Positions 38,497-47,525 of a DNA stretch of 64,000 nt are shown piece after piece (within the stretch, counting starts at the first letter, position 1; every line of letters starts with the position of its first letter). Position numbers and translations under genes: made by a program. The notes below the pieces were generated by a model that searched no databases, had not been told where the DNA came from, and was given only the letters and a program-made list of their open reading frames with translations. Source of the stretch: Lewinellaceae bacterium (lineage in GTDB: Bacteria; Bacteroidota; Bacteroidia; Chitinophagales; Saprospiraceae); assembly GCA_016708875.1 (NCBI GenBank), contig JADJFA010000007.1:124001-188000 (forward strand), read 5' to 3'.

Positions 38497-39717
38497 CTAT
38501 TGATTGATGAGAAATTGAATGGAAATCACGGCCTGGTTGAGGTTGTTGATTGCCTCCAAATAAGTCCGCTGGATTTCCAGATTGGTCTGCAATGCCTGTG
38601 CATATTCCAGATAGCCGATGTCTCCGCTTTGATAGCCCCGACTGGCGTTTTGGACAATGGATTTCGCATTTGGCAAAGCCGTATTTTGATGGTAAGCCAC
38701 ATTGTTTTTCCAAAAAACAAACTGTGCAGCAGACTGTCGCAACTGCCTATGCAACTGCGCTTGTAAATAATCGCTGTGCTTTTGATGCGCCAATACCTGC
38801 ACAGCAGCAGCTTCGGTTCTGGCTTTGTAGCCTTTTGCGCCAAAAATCGGAACGCTGATGCCCAATTGAACGCCCTGAAACCGGGGCGTGGCGTTGTAGT
38901 TCCGCATTTGTCCGTCCACTTCCTGTGCCCCGGCGAGCGATTGGACGAAATAGCCTGCGCTAAAATCCGGCAATTGCTCCGCTTTGGCGACCCGCCTTTC
39001 GGCTTCCGAAACAGCGATTTGCTGTTGGGCATACTGCAACATCGGGTTGTTTTTCACCAAGGTAGAATCCAGTATTTCAAAAAAAACGAGCGATAAAAAC
39101 TCGTTTTCCTGGATTGTGAAATCCCCCGGAGAATTCATCCATTGCCGCAGTTTCAATTTTTCGTTTTCAAGAAAAGACCTCACCTGAAAAATACTTTGCT
39201 GCAATTGTTGTTGCCTGTTTTCGGCGGTCGTTTTTTCCAAAAGATTGCTTTCGCCCGTTTTGAATTTCAGCGAAGCCGCCCGCACGAACTGCCCCAAAAG
39301 GCTGTCCTCCCGAATCAAGACCTTTTCCAAAGCCTGGAAATATTGGATTTGGTACCAACTTTGGCGGACGTTAAAAACCAGTTCCTGTTTGCTTATATTG
39401 AAATTTTGCCGAGAAGCGAGGATGTTTTGGTCGGCCAAATTTCGCCTGGCTTTCAGCAAAGCGGGATTTGGTATTTCCTGCGAGACCGAGAAATTTTCGT
39501 CGAAACGGCTGCTGTTGTTTTGCCCCAGTTGTGCATTGAAATCGGTCTTGGGATAAATGCCCGCCGCTCGTCGCCACTTTTCCGCCGATTGCACCTCGAA
39601 GGTGTTTGCCTGCAAAAGTTGGTTGTTTTTGTACGCCATTTCCAATGCTTCGGGCAGCGTGAGGGTCGGGCTTTGGGCTTTCAAATTCATCGAAAAACCA
39701 AAAAGCACGACCAGCAA
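38497..39717 (-). CDS. czcC: CzcC-like outer membrane efflux channel (TolC family)
   Basis: A 406-aa outer-membrane factor with signal peptide (FGFSMNLKAQ) and two long helical hairpins. It is the outer-membrane part of the CzcCBA exporter. The start is uncertain: TTG at 39717 is used, but hydrophobic in-frame codons continue upstream behind an AAAGGAGG sequence and no ATG is seen, so an indel may hide the true start. It follows czcA by 35 bp in the same operon. Confidence 0.82.
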   Translation of the reverse strand: MLVVLFGFSMNLKAQSPTLTLPEALEMAYKNNQLLQANTFEVQSAEKWRRAAGIYPKTDFNAQLGQNNSSRFDENFSVSQEIPNPALLKARRNLADQNILASRQNFNISKQELVFNVRQSWYQIQYFQALEKVLIREDSLLGQFVRAASLKFKTGESNLLEKTTAENRQQQLQQSIFQVRSFLENEKLKLRQWMNSPGDFTIQENEFLSLVFFEILDSTLVKNNPMLQYAQQQIAVSEAERRVAKAEQLPDFSAGYFVQSLAGAQEVDGQMRNYNATPRFQGVQLGISVPIFGAKGYKARTEAAAVQVLAHQKHSDYLQAQLHRQLRQSAAQFVFWKNNVAYHQNTALPNAKSIVQNASRGYQSGDIGYLEYAQALQTNLEIQRTYLEAINNLNQAVISIQFLINQ

Positions 39718-39752
39718 AACCGAAACGGGCAGGGCTGTTTTGCGCCCTCCTT

Positions 39753-42700
39753 TTAGCCCTTTTCCTCAAAAAAGTAGTACAAAATCGGCAACACGATGAG
39801 CGTCAAAAGTGTTGCCGTAATCAAGCCGCCAATGACGACGGTTGCCAGTGGTTTTTGCACTTCTGCGCCCGCCCCGGTGCTGATTGCCATGGGCAAAAAG
39901 CCCAACGAAGCCACCGCAGCCGTCATGATGACGGGGCGCAAACGGACTTTCGTGCCTTCCCGGATGCGCTGCAAAACGTCGGTCATGCCCTCGGTTTTGA
40001 GTTGGTTGAAATACCCGATGAGCACGATGCCATTTAAAACAGCTACGCCAAAAAGTGCGATAAAACCCACGCCCGCTGAAATCGAAAACGGCATCCCACG
40101 TAGCCAAAGGGCAAACACGCCACCGATTGCCGAAAGCGGAATGGCGGTGAAAATCAGGAGCGATTGTTTGATGCTGCCAAACGTGAAAAACAACAGTATT
40201 AAAATCAGCGCAAGCGCAACCGGCACGGCAACAGAAAGGCGTTTGTTCGCCTCCACCAGATTCTGGAACTGACCGCCATAGGTGGTGTAGTAACCAGGCG
40301 GCATTTTGAGTTTTGCGTCCAAATTCGCCTGAATTTCGTTCACGACGCTTTTCACGTCACGCCCCCGGACGTTGAAACCGATGACGATACGACGCTTGCC
40401 GTCCTCCCGGCTGACCTGAATGGGACCTGGCTCGAAGGCGATGTCTGCAACCTGTTCCAACGGAATTTGGCTGCCCGAAGGCAGGGAAACGTACAGGTTT
40501 TTCAGGTTTTCGATGTCCTGCCGGCTGTCGTTTTGGAGGCGCACGACGAGGTCGAAACGTTTTTCGCCTTCATACACCACGCCCGCTTTTTCGCCCGCAA
40601 AACCCGTGCGGACGACCTGATTGAGGTCGCCGACGTTCAAGCCGTACAAAGCCAATTTGTCTTTGTTGTACCTGACCGTGATTTGCGGCAAGCCTGAAAC
40701 GGCTTCGGGGCGGGCATCTTCCACGCCTTCCACACTTTGTATCAAAGGCATGACCTGTTCCGCCAGACCTGCCAGAAGTTCAATGTCTTCCCCGAAAATC
40801 TTCACCGCCACGTCGCTGCGAACGCCCGTCATCAGTTCGTTGAAACGCATTTGAATGGGCTGGGTGAACTCGGTCGTCACACCGGGTATGTCGTCCAAGG
40901 CGTGCTCCATCTTAGACATAAGTTCTTCTTTGGTTTTAGCCGAAGTCCACTCTGACTTATCTTTTAAAATGACCATTGCATCGGCAACTTCCATCGGCAT
41001 GGGGTCGGTGGGCACTTCCGCGCTGCCGATTTTGGAGACCACCTCTTTTACCTCCGGGAACTTTGCTTTCAACATCTTTTCGGCCTTTGTGGTCGTTTCG
41101 ATTTCCTGCCCGAGCGAACTGCCGGGCGGAATAATGATATGCGTTGCAATGTCGCCCTCTTCCAAAGTAGGGATGAACTCGCCGCCAAGCCGCCCGAAAA
41201 CCAGCATCGAGACCAGAAAAAAAGCGACGGCGATGCCGACAACCAAACCTTTCATTTTAAATGCGCCCTCCAAAATGGGGCGGTAAATGCGGTAGCAAGA
41301 AGCAATGATTCGGTCGGAAATATTCTGTGTATGCCCTGTTTTTTTGCTCAAAAACAGAGCGGACATCATCGGAACATAGGTCAGCGAAAGGATGCATGCC
41401 CCCAAAATAGCGAAGGAAACGGTCTGAGCCATGGGTCTGAACATCTTGCCCTCGATGCCGACCAATGCCAAAATCGGGAGGTAAACGATAAGGATAATAA
41501 TTTCGCCGAAGGCTGCGGCGCCCTGATTTTATTGTCCATTTGGGTGGTCGTGAGCCTGCTCTTTCCGCCGACCTGCAATCGATGGACGATGGCTTCGACG
41601 ATGATGACCGCACCGTCCACAATCAATCCGAAGTCAATTGCCCCGAGGCTCATCAAGTTGCCGCTTACGCCAAAAAGCTGCATCAAACTGACAGCAAAAA
41701 GCAAGGAAAGCGGGATGACCGAAGCCACGACCAAGCCCGCCCGCAGGTTGCCGAGCAATAAAATGAGGATGAAAACAACAATGAGCGCACCTTCCAAAAG
41801 GTTGGTCTGGACGGTTCCGATGGCGTTTTTGACCAATTTGGTGCGGTCGAGGAACGGTTCCACGTCCATGCCTTCGGGCAAGGATTTTCGGATTTGCTCC
41901 ATTTTTTCCTTGACCAAACCGACGACCTCTGCGCTGTTTGCGCCTTTGAGCATCATCACCATGCCGCTGACGGCTTCGCCTTTGCCGTCTTTCGTCGTCG
42001 CTCCGTACCGAATAGAACTGCCGAACTGCACCGTTGCCACGTCCCTGACCAAAATAGGGATACCGTTCTGGTTTTTGACGACGATTTTTTGGACATCTTC
42101 GATGCCGTTGATCATGCCGATGCCCCGAATGAAATAGGCGTTGGGTTTTTTATCAATGTATGCGCCGCCAGTGTTCTCGTTGTTGTGTTCGAGGGCTTCG
42201 AGGATTTCAGGCATGGTGGTGTTCATGCTCCGCAACTTGTGGGGCTGCACGGCGATTTCGTACTGTTTGAGCATACCGCCGAGGGTGTTCACCTCCGCCA
42301 CGCCTTTTGTGCCGATGAGTTGGGGTTTGATAATCCAGTCCTGCACCGTGCGCAAGTCCATGGCGTTGTACTTGTCCTCAAATCCGGGTTTCGGGAAAAC
42401 GACGTATTGGTAGATTTCGCCCAAACCTGTCGAAATCGGTGCCATTTCTGGTATCCCGAAGCCGGGCGGGATATTGTCCTCGGCTTCTTTGAGGCGTTCT
42501 GAGATTTGGGTTCTCGCCCAATATATATCCACGTCTTCCTCAAAAACGACGGTGACGACGCTCAATCCGAAGCGGCTGATGGAGCGCAGTTCTACGATTC
42601 TCGGAATTGGTTTTACCGATTGTTCAATCGGGTAAGTGATGAATTTTTCGACTTCCTGCGCCGCCAAAGTGGGGGCAGAAGTGATGATTTGAACCTGATT

Positions 42701-42850
42701 GTTGGTGATGTCAGGCAGTGCGTCAATGGGCAATCGGGACAAAGAGTAAACGCCCCAAAGCACCAAAGCCAGCGTGAACAAGCCCACGACGAACTTATTC
42801 TTTATGCTGAAAAGAATGATTTTATCTAACATGAAGTATTTTAATCTCAA
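39753..42850 (-). CDS. czcA: CzcA-family heavy-metal RND transporter (one frameshift as read)
   Basis: About 1032 aa, the inner-membrane pump of the metal exporter. The motif AIDFGLIVDGAVIIVEAIV in transmembrane helix 4 carries the Asp/Asp/Glu set typical of divalent-cation CzcA pumps; monovalent-ion CusA pumps lack it. The protein begins MLDKIILFSIKNKFVVG and has two large periplasmic loops. One base is missing in the C run at 41519-41522 (plus strand), which splits the frame into 41381-42850 and 39753-41471. It uses the proton gradient to expel Co, Zn or Cd from periplasm to outside. Confidence 0.92.
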
Positions 42851-42940
42851 TTAGCAAATAGCCATTCATACAGGTGCATGAATAGCAATAGCCTTATCTC
42901 AGCGTAGAGACAGGCACAAAAAAGCCCTTAAAGGGAGTTG

Positions 42941-43273
42941 CTAAACGAGCTGGGGAGGGTGGTCAATACCAATAACTACATCTTTCAACCACAAGCAATG
43001 GTCAGGAAAAAGAGACTTTTGGTCAAAAATTGAGGTTTTTTGAAATTCAACAGCCTCAATCATGCGGAATGCAAAGATAACGGAGCAGCATTGGCAGCCA
43101 CAAAAAGGAGAACAGGTATCCTCACAATGCTTGTGTTCGGGGAAATTATTTGACGAGGAGAAGTAGGAGTTTGTCCCTTTGGTTTGTCCAATATGTTCAT
43201 GCTCACTATCATTGCATGGAAAGCATGATAATGTAAAAAAATACAAACTAAAAAAAAGGCTGAACCACTTCAT
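42941..43273 (-). CDS. Small secreted Cys-rich protein (DUF6660-like)
   Basis: A 110-aa exported protein with a signal peptide (about 1-17) and a mature part rich in His and Cys: CNDSEHEHIG, then HKHCEDTCSPFCGCQCCSVIFAF near 50-72. Proteins of this pattern accompany czc and cop operons in Bacteroidota. The clustered CSPFCGCQCC suggests periplasmic metal binding. A second related protein is encoded at 45811-46152. Confidence 0.72.
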   Translation of the reverse strand: MKWFSLFFSLYFFTLSCFPCNDSEHEHIGQTKGTNSYFSSSNNFPEHKHCEDTCSPFCGCQCCSVIFAFRMIEAVEFQKTSIFDQKSLFPDHCLWLKDVVIGIDHPPQLV

Positions 43274-43474
43274 CGGTGCAAAGGTATGTTATTTAGACAA
43301 AATGCAGAGAAGTAAATTTAAGTTCCGATAGTTGATGTTAGCGCAAAGTATGACCGAAAAGCCTATTTTTTTACAGCATGAAAAGCATGGACTACAAAAA
43401 GGAGCACAACGAAAGGCGAATCCGCAATTACCAGGGCAGTGCCATAGGTTTGCAGCCATTCAGGAAGGTAAAAT

Positions 43475-43495
43475 GGAGCCGGTTTATCCGGCTCC
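43475..43495 (-). terminator. Hairpin downstream of the TonB receptor
   Basis: An 8-bp GC-rich stem, GGAGCCGG / CCGGCTCC with a 5-nt loop, lies about 40 bp after the stop codon of the receptor gene on the minus strand and is followed there by ATTTTA. The rest of 43274-43535 shows no gene. Confidence 0.55.
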
Positions 43496-43535
43496 GTATT
43501 AATCTTTCACTTAGTCATTTCAGTGATTTTCAAGG

Positions 43536-45721
43536 CTAAAGTTTGATTTTGATTCCACCGTTAATAATCCGTCCCTCTGTTGGCGCATACAATTCGCGGG
43601 AAAATTCAGGCTGTTGGATAGAGCCAGAATAAACTGGCTGCCAGCGGGTGATCCGGGTATCGAGGAAGTTTTCAAAATTCAGGAACAAATTAAAACGCTC
43701 CCAAATACGTTCGACCATAAATCCTGTTATCCAATAGTCCCGTGTCTTTTCGCCGCTTGAAAGCCGTTGCGGGCCAGTATAGTATCCTTCCAATCCAACC
43801 CGCCATTTGTCTTCAACTTCATACATGAGCACTGTTCCGACACGATGCCGGGCGGTTAAGGGCAATTCGTTTTCTAATTGATTGTAGTGGCGTTGGCCAT
43901 CAATATAGGAATACATCAAAAATAATTTGAACGGCTCCAGTCCAAATTTGAGGTTGGTTTCAAAGCCTTTGGTGTCAATATTTCCCATTGCATTTTCATA
44001 GGCCAGTGTGCCAGTTGTCAGGCTGTCAGCATTCAAAACCAAAGGGCTATTTAAGCGGGTATAAAAGAACATCTGGTTAATGGAAAATGAAAGCTCTTCC
44101 CCTATGTGACCCCGGTAGTTAATATCCCAATTCAGCCCCATAGAGCGTTCCGCTTTGATGCTCTCCGTATTGATCGGCAGCACATTCTGAAAAGCAACTT
44201 CCTCGCTTTCCTGAAGAAAAATGGTTGGCAACTTATAGCCCAATCCACCGCCAATTCGGCTTGATGTGGAAGGGTTTATTTTCCAAAGCAAGGCCAAACG
44301 AGGCAAGGCAAACGCGCCATAATCCGGTTGATAATCCCCACGCAACCCGCTTTCCAAAGACCACGCTTTGCTTAAATCCCAGGTGTTTTGGATAAATGCT
44401 CCAAACACCGGCAAATTGTAATCCCGAACAGTTCGCTGTCCTGATTGGGGGCGTTCATTAAAACGGTCTGTCCAAGCATTTAGGCCAAACAGCCAATCCG
44501 TTTTTTCACTTTCCCGAACATATCCAATTTCGGAAAAACTGCTCCATTGTACCCCGGCAAAACGGTGGTTTGGAAGTTCAATAGCGCGGTCAAAGGCTGT
44601 GACTGTATTTTTAAGGTACAACCGCTGCCCCTCTCCCAATGGTTTATCTGCCTGCAACTGTGTGGAAATGCGCGTAGTTTGGTTGCGTTCCAGGTAGTTG
44701 CTTTCCGGGTTTGCTTCATTCCGAATGAGCGGGATAAACCCTCCGTTGCGTTCCTCAAATGTGGTATTAACGCCAAAGGTGATGCGGCTTTCATCAGGTA
44801 GATAGAGAAACAATCGAGGGTTAAGGTTTAGCCTCCTAAATTCTGGTATATCAGTAAATTGGTCATTGTTCGGATCGTAAGGACGTTGTTTATGACCGGA
44901 TGCAAACAAGGTAAAACCCATGCGTTCATTACGTTTTCCGTAATAACCGTTCAAATCAATTCCTCCAGCCGAAGTCAGATTGGTCATGAATAAAAGCTCG
45001 CGTTCCGGTTGCGGGTCTTTCTGGATAAAGTTGATTAGGCCCGCAATTGCCCCACCTCCATACAAAGTTGAGCTACTCCCCTAATGATTTCTACCTGCTT
45101 CAAATCAAGGGGCGGAATTTGCATGATGCTGAGGCCACTGGAAAAACCCGCGTAGATTGGAAAGCCGTTTTGCAGCAATTGTGTATAACGTCCATCCAAT
45201 CCCTGAATCCGAATATTCATGTTGCCGCTAACAGCCGAGGTTTGTTGGGTCTGTATTCCAGTGCTTTCACGAAGCAGCATTGATACGCTACCAGAGTTCA
45301 TGTTTGATTTTTCATCGAGTTCTTCACCGGCAATCGTTTCAATGCGCGTGGGGAGGTCGCTGATTGTTCGGCTGCTTCGCGTGGAGGAAACAACTACTTC
45401 TTCTAATTCCTCCTCCTCTTCTTTCAGCGCAATATGGATTGTGTCGCCCGTTCCGGGAACAACAATTGTCTGCTGCCATGTTTGATAGCCGAGGTAAGAT
45501 ACTTTTACCTCATGAGTCCCTGTTTCTGTTGTGGAGAGATTGACTTTGCCTGTCGCATCTGTGGAAGCTCCAATTTTAAGTGCTGGTATTGTTACAGTAA
45601 CGCCTACCAGTGGCTCAAGCGTCTTCGCGTCATGTACTTCTATCGTCAGCACAGATTGAGCAAAGCAGAATAGTGGAAGAAGCACTGCCAGGATTGGCAG
45701 TACTATGGCTTTAAAATTCAT
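43536..45721 (-). CDS. TonB-dependent receptor of the metal-resistance block (one frameshift as read)
   Basis: About 728 aa after adding one base in the C run near 45076-45079 (plus strand), which restores EIIRGSSSTLYGGGAIAGLINF in place of an early stop. A signal peptide (CFAQ) is followed by a carboxypeptidase-like domain (about 22-105), a plug (about 118-235) and a 22-strand-type barrel ending GGIKIKL. Position inside the metal block, between two small Cys-rich secreted proteins, suggests a metal or metal-chelate ligand. This is inference from context only. Confidence 0.88.
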
Positions 45722-45810
45722 TTTTCCAAGTTTAAAGTAGTGAAAAGGATAAGTTGCTGGCTGGTACTTAATAAGACCAACCAGGGAATGAATTTTCCAA
45801 AACTATTCTC

Positions 45811-46152
45811 TTAGAACTTAGGAGGTTGCCAGACATCCCTATTTGCGAAACGGGATGTGAATTCCAACGAAGCAAAGGCTTTTGTTGGTAAGGTTGAAGG
45901 GGTAACAAACATATCCAACTGCAATGCTGCTACCTCAAACCCAAAGCAACAGTGGCAGGAGAAACTGGAGAGCAAGGCGGATGTTCTGAATGAAGCGGAT
46001 CGCAATCTGAATCATTGCGGTTAGAAACAACAACTTTTTGGGCTGTGGAAGGCTCAAATTCTCTACAAGCAATGCAGCATGGAACCACCGCCAATACCAG
46101 GAGGTGAAAGCGGCATGAGGAAGCAAAACCAATAAAGAAGCCTGTTACGCAT
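45811..46152 (-). CDS. Small secreted Cys-rich protein related to 42941-43273 (two frame changes as read)
   Basis: Joining three frame segments gives a 113-aa protein. It starts MRNRLLYWFCFLM, continues through EFEPSTAQKVVVSNRNDSDCD and ends SLEFTSRFANRDVWQPPKF. Near residue 63 it has CSPSFSCHCCFGFE, close to the CSPFCGCQCC of the protein at 42941-43273. The frame changes, near 46070 and 45967, cancel, leaving 342 nt. The two related proteins bracket the TonB receptor gene. Function unknown; periplasmic metal binding is plausible. Confidence 0.55.
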
Positions 46153-46237
46153 AGTTATTACTTGGCTGACCTATTTCGGCTGGCAAGATAACACCTTTCT
46201 TTTCGATTGGTTGTTGATGTAGTGCTACGTTGTGTAA

Positions 46238-46270
46238 TTGGCGTAAAGTAAAGAGGAAGGTTTATCTTTG
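46238..46270 (+). promoter_or_regulatory. Promoter of the small RNA candidate
   Basis: TTGG at 46238-46241, a 21-nt spacer and TATCTTTG at 46263-46270 match the Bacteroidota promoter consensus. No ORF starts downstream; a terminator-like hairpin follows within 10 nt. Confidence 0.6.
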
Positions 46271-46275
46271 CCCCG

Positions 46276-46332
46276 ACCGTGTTGCCCGGTGTTTGACCGT
46301 CAATCATTCTTGCAGGGGCAACACGGTTTTTT
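46276..46332 (+). ncRNA. Candidate small hairpin RNA near the right end of the element
   Basis: A perfect 12-bp stem (ACCGTGTTGCCC at 46276-46287, GGGCAACACGGT at 46316-46327) encloses a 28-nt loop and is followed by six T. With the promoter just upstream, the predicted transcript is about 55-60 nt and is almost entirely this hairpin. It has no coding capacity. It could be an antisense or copy-control RNA of the element, or an orphan terminator. Confidence 0.5.
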
Positions 46333-46391
46333 CAACGTCCAAAATCGGGGGTGCAATCAGCCTATCAAAAACGGTAAAAGTGTGATTTTTT

Positions 46392-46410
46392 ACACCACTT
46401 TTTACACCAC
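46392..46410. repeat. Right-end copy of the ACACCACTTTTTrCACCAC repeat
   Basis: ACACCACTTTTTACACCAC differs by one base from 27597-27615 near the left end. It lies 58 bp before the attR core. A TTGATAATCAA palindrome at 46436-46446 mirrors TTGATTATCAA at 27523-27533. These paired sites are candidate arm-type recombinase or accessory-factor sites. Confidence 0.7.
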
Positions 46411-46467
46411 ATCTAAAAAATATCATTATAAATAATTGATAATCAATTATTTATAATTTTAGATGTT

Positions 46468-46481
46468 AGTCCCGCCAGCTC
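46468..46481 (+). other. Putative attR core
   Basis: AGTCCCGCCAGCTC is identical to tmRNA 27466-27479. Host-type sequence resumes after it, including a GC-rich hairpin (46487-46525) and a strong terminator, as expected downstream of the original tmRNA. Confidence 0.65.
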
Positions 46482-46536
46482 ACTTCACCCGCCATAGCGC
46501 CGCCGATAGGCGGTGCGAAGGCGGGCAACATTACTC

Positions 46537-46580
46537 AAAAGCCTCAGATAGTTGATATCCAACTGTTTGGGGCTTTTTTT
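46537..46580 (+). terminator. Rho-independent terminator, possibly the original tmRNA terminator
   Basis: AAAAGCC and GGCTTTT form the base of a hairpin that also contains AGTTG / CAACT, followed by a run of seven T (46574-46580). It lies 56 bp after the attR core, the position expected for the terminator displaced from tmRNA by the insertion. Confidence 0.7.
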
Positions 46581-46705
46581 GCAGGTTTTGCTGGGGGCTG
46601 GCGAACTTCGGCTGGTTTCCGCTAAAGAGATTGACAAAGGATGCCTGAAAAGTGCTCAGAATTTCGCTTTTGACTGTACTTTTGACCAATAAAATAATCG
46701 AAGTC

Positions 46706-46969
46706 ATGCCGACAACTGAAATCATTTTACAAATCAATCGACCGGATGAACTCTCCTTGTTGATTTCCTTTTTGGAAAAATCGGGAATTTCTTTCCGGCA
46801 ACGCACAAAAAAGGTCGCGGCAAAAAACGCCCCTTCGGCCGCATCAAAGCCATCGAGGAAAAACTCCACACTCGGCAAATACATCGGCTCGATGCCAAAC
46901 CTCAACGCGGAGGCTTTTGAACTGCACCTTCATCAAATGCGAAGCGAATGGGAACGCGATACCTTTTAG
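46706..46969 (+). CDS. Antitoxin of a second PIN toxin-antitoxin pair
   Basis: An 87-aa protein with an N-terminal helical region (MPTTEIILQINRPDELSLLISFLEKSGI) and a basic middle. Its C-terminus (LNAEAFELHLHQMRSEWERDTF) suits toxin binding. It overlaps the PIN gene by 22 bp. TACTTTTG at 46677-46684 is a likely -7 box. Start chosen at 46706 because the longer frame upstream begins inside the promoter region. Confidence 0.72.
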   Translation: MPTTEIILQINRPDELSLLISFLEKSGISFRQRTKKVAAKNAPSAASKPSRKNSTLGKYIGSMPNLNAEAFELHLHQMRSEWERDTF

Positions 46970-47344
46970 ATACAAATACCGCCATTTATCTGATAAAAGG
47001 CAGCGTTCCCTATTTCCAATCCGGCTACGATAGCAGACGCATCCAGTGAAGCCCCTCAATTCTCTGTCATTTCCAAAATTGAAATGCTCGGCTGGAACGC
47101 GCCGACAGAGGCAGAAGCACAAAAATGTCGGGAATTTGTATCCGATTCTGAGGTTTATCCGCTTTCCGATGCAATTGTAGAAAAGACGATTTGGCTTCGG
47201 AGGCTTCCCCAAAAACCGAAACTGCCCGATTGTATCATCGCAGCCACGGCGATTGTCCACGACATGGTTTTGCTTACGCGCAACGAAAGCGATTTCTCAA
47301 AAATCCCCGGATTGCGTTTCGTCAATCCGTTTGTAGCGACATGA
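46948..47344 (+). CDS. PIN-domain toxin, VapC-like (one frameshift as read)
   Basis: About 131 aa. It starts MGTRYLLDTNTAIYLIKGSVP, with the first catalytic Asp in LLDTN. Acidic residues follow in SVISKIEMLGW and LPDCIIAATAIVHDMVLLTRNESDF. One extra C near 47009-47011 shifts the frame; removing it joins the segments to 47344. It is a predicted ribonuclease controlled by the overlapping antitoxin. The pair sits between the attR core and a second tmRNA-tail remnant. Confidence 0.8.
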
Positions 47345-47387
47345 CCGCTTGCCGCCATCCAAAAATGACAGATAGAAACATCAGCGG

Positions 47388-47442
47388 GTAGAAGGCGTTG
47401 TGACGCTTTGATTGAACGCTCAAGTTCATCTGCCGCTAATCC
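47388..47442 (+). other. Degenerate tmRNA 3'-tail remnant
   Basis: GTAGAAGGCGTTGTGACGCT and the next three bases match tmRNA 27427-27449 at 22 of 23 positions. The following segment has a T-loop-like AAGTTCATC and ends in CCA, but no longer pairs properly. No 5' half is present. It looks like a leftover of another tmRNA-directed integration. Confidence 0.65.
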
Positions 47443-47451
47443 AAAACCCAC

Positions 47452-47487
47452 AAGCCAGTTGCCTGAAAATCAGACAACTGGCTTTTT
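47452..47487 (+). terminator. Rho-independent terminator after the tmRNA-tail remnant
   Basis: AGCCAGTTG pairs with CAACTGGCT (9 bp, extended by one A-T pair) around a 13-nt loop and is followed by five T. It occupies the same place relative to the remnant as the 46537-46580 terminator does to attR. Confidence 0.75.
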
Positions 47488-47525
47488 TATTTTATCTACA
47501 ACCCAATGAATACGGCCCTTATCCC

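Larger units (their letters stand above)
27485..46481. mobile_element. Putative 19-kb integrative element inserted at the tmRNA 3' end, carrying metal resistance
   Basis: A tyrosine recombinase gene starts 190 bp after tmRNA. The 14-bp tail sequence AGTCCCGCCAGCTC recurs at 46468-46481, consistent with attL and attR. Both ends contain ACACCACTTTTTrCACCAC and a TTGATwATCAA palindrome. Contents are an integrase, two accessory genes, an HTH protein, a HUH Rep, an MmeI-like enzyme, and then a minus-strand metal-efflux block. No relaxase or type IV secretion genes are visible, so it resembles a mobilisable or Rep-carrying element and not a complete conjugative one. The exact right boundary rests on a short repeat. 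Confidence 0.75.

Noticed and set aside
39142..39756. Plus-strand ORF of 204 codons
   Set aside because: It is antisense to the czcC gene, which has a clear TolC-type sequence.
27485..46481. Complete conjugative element or prophage
   Set aside because: No relaxase, coupling protein, type IV secretion, capsid, tail or terminase genes are visible in this stretch.
47388..47442. A tRNA gene ending in CCA
   Set aside because: No acceptor or D-arm half precedes it; its upstream 23 bp match tmRNA, so it is read as a tmRNA fragment.
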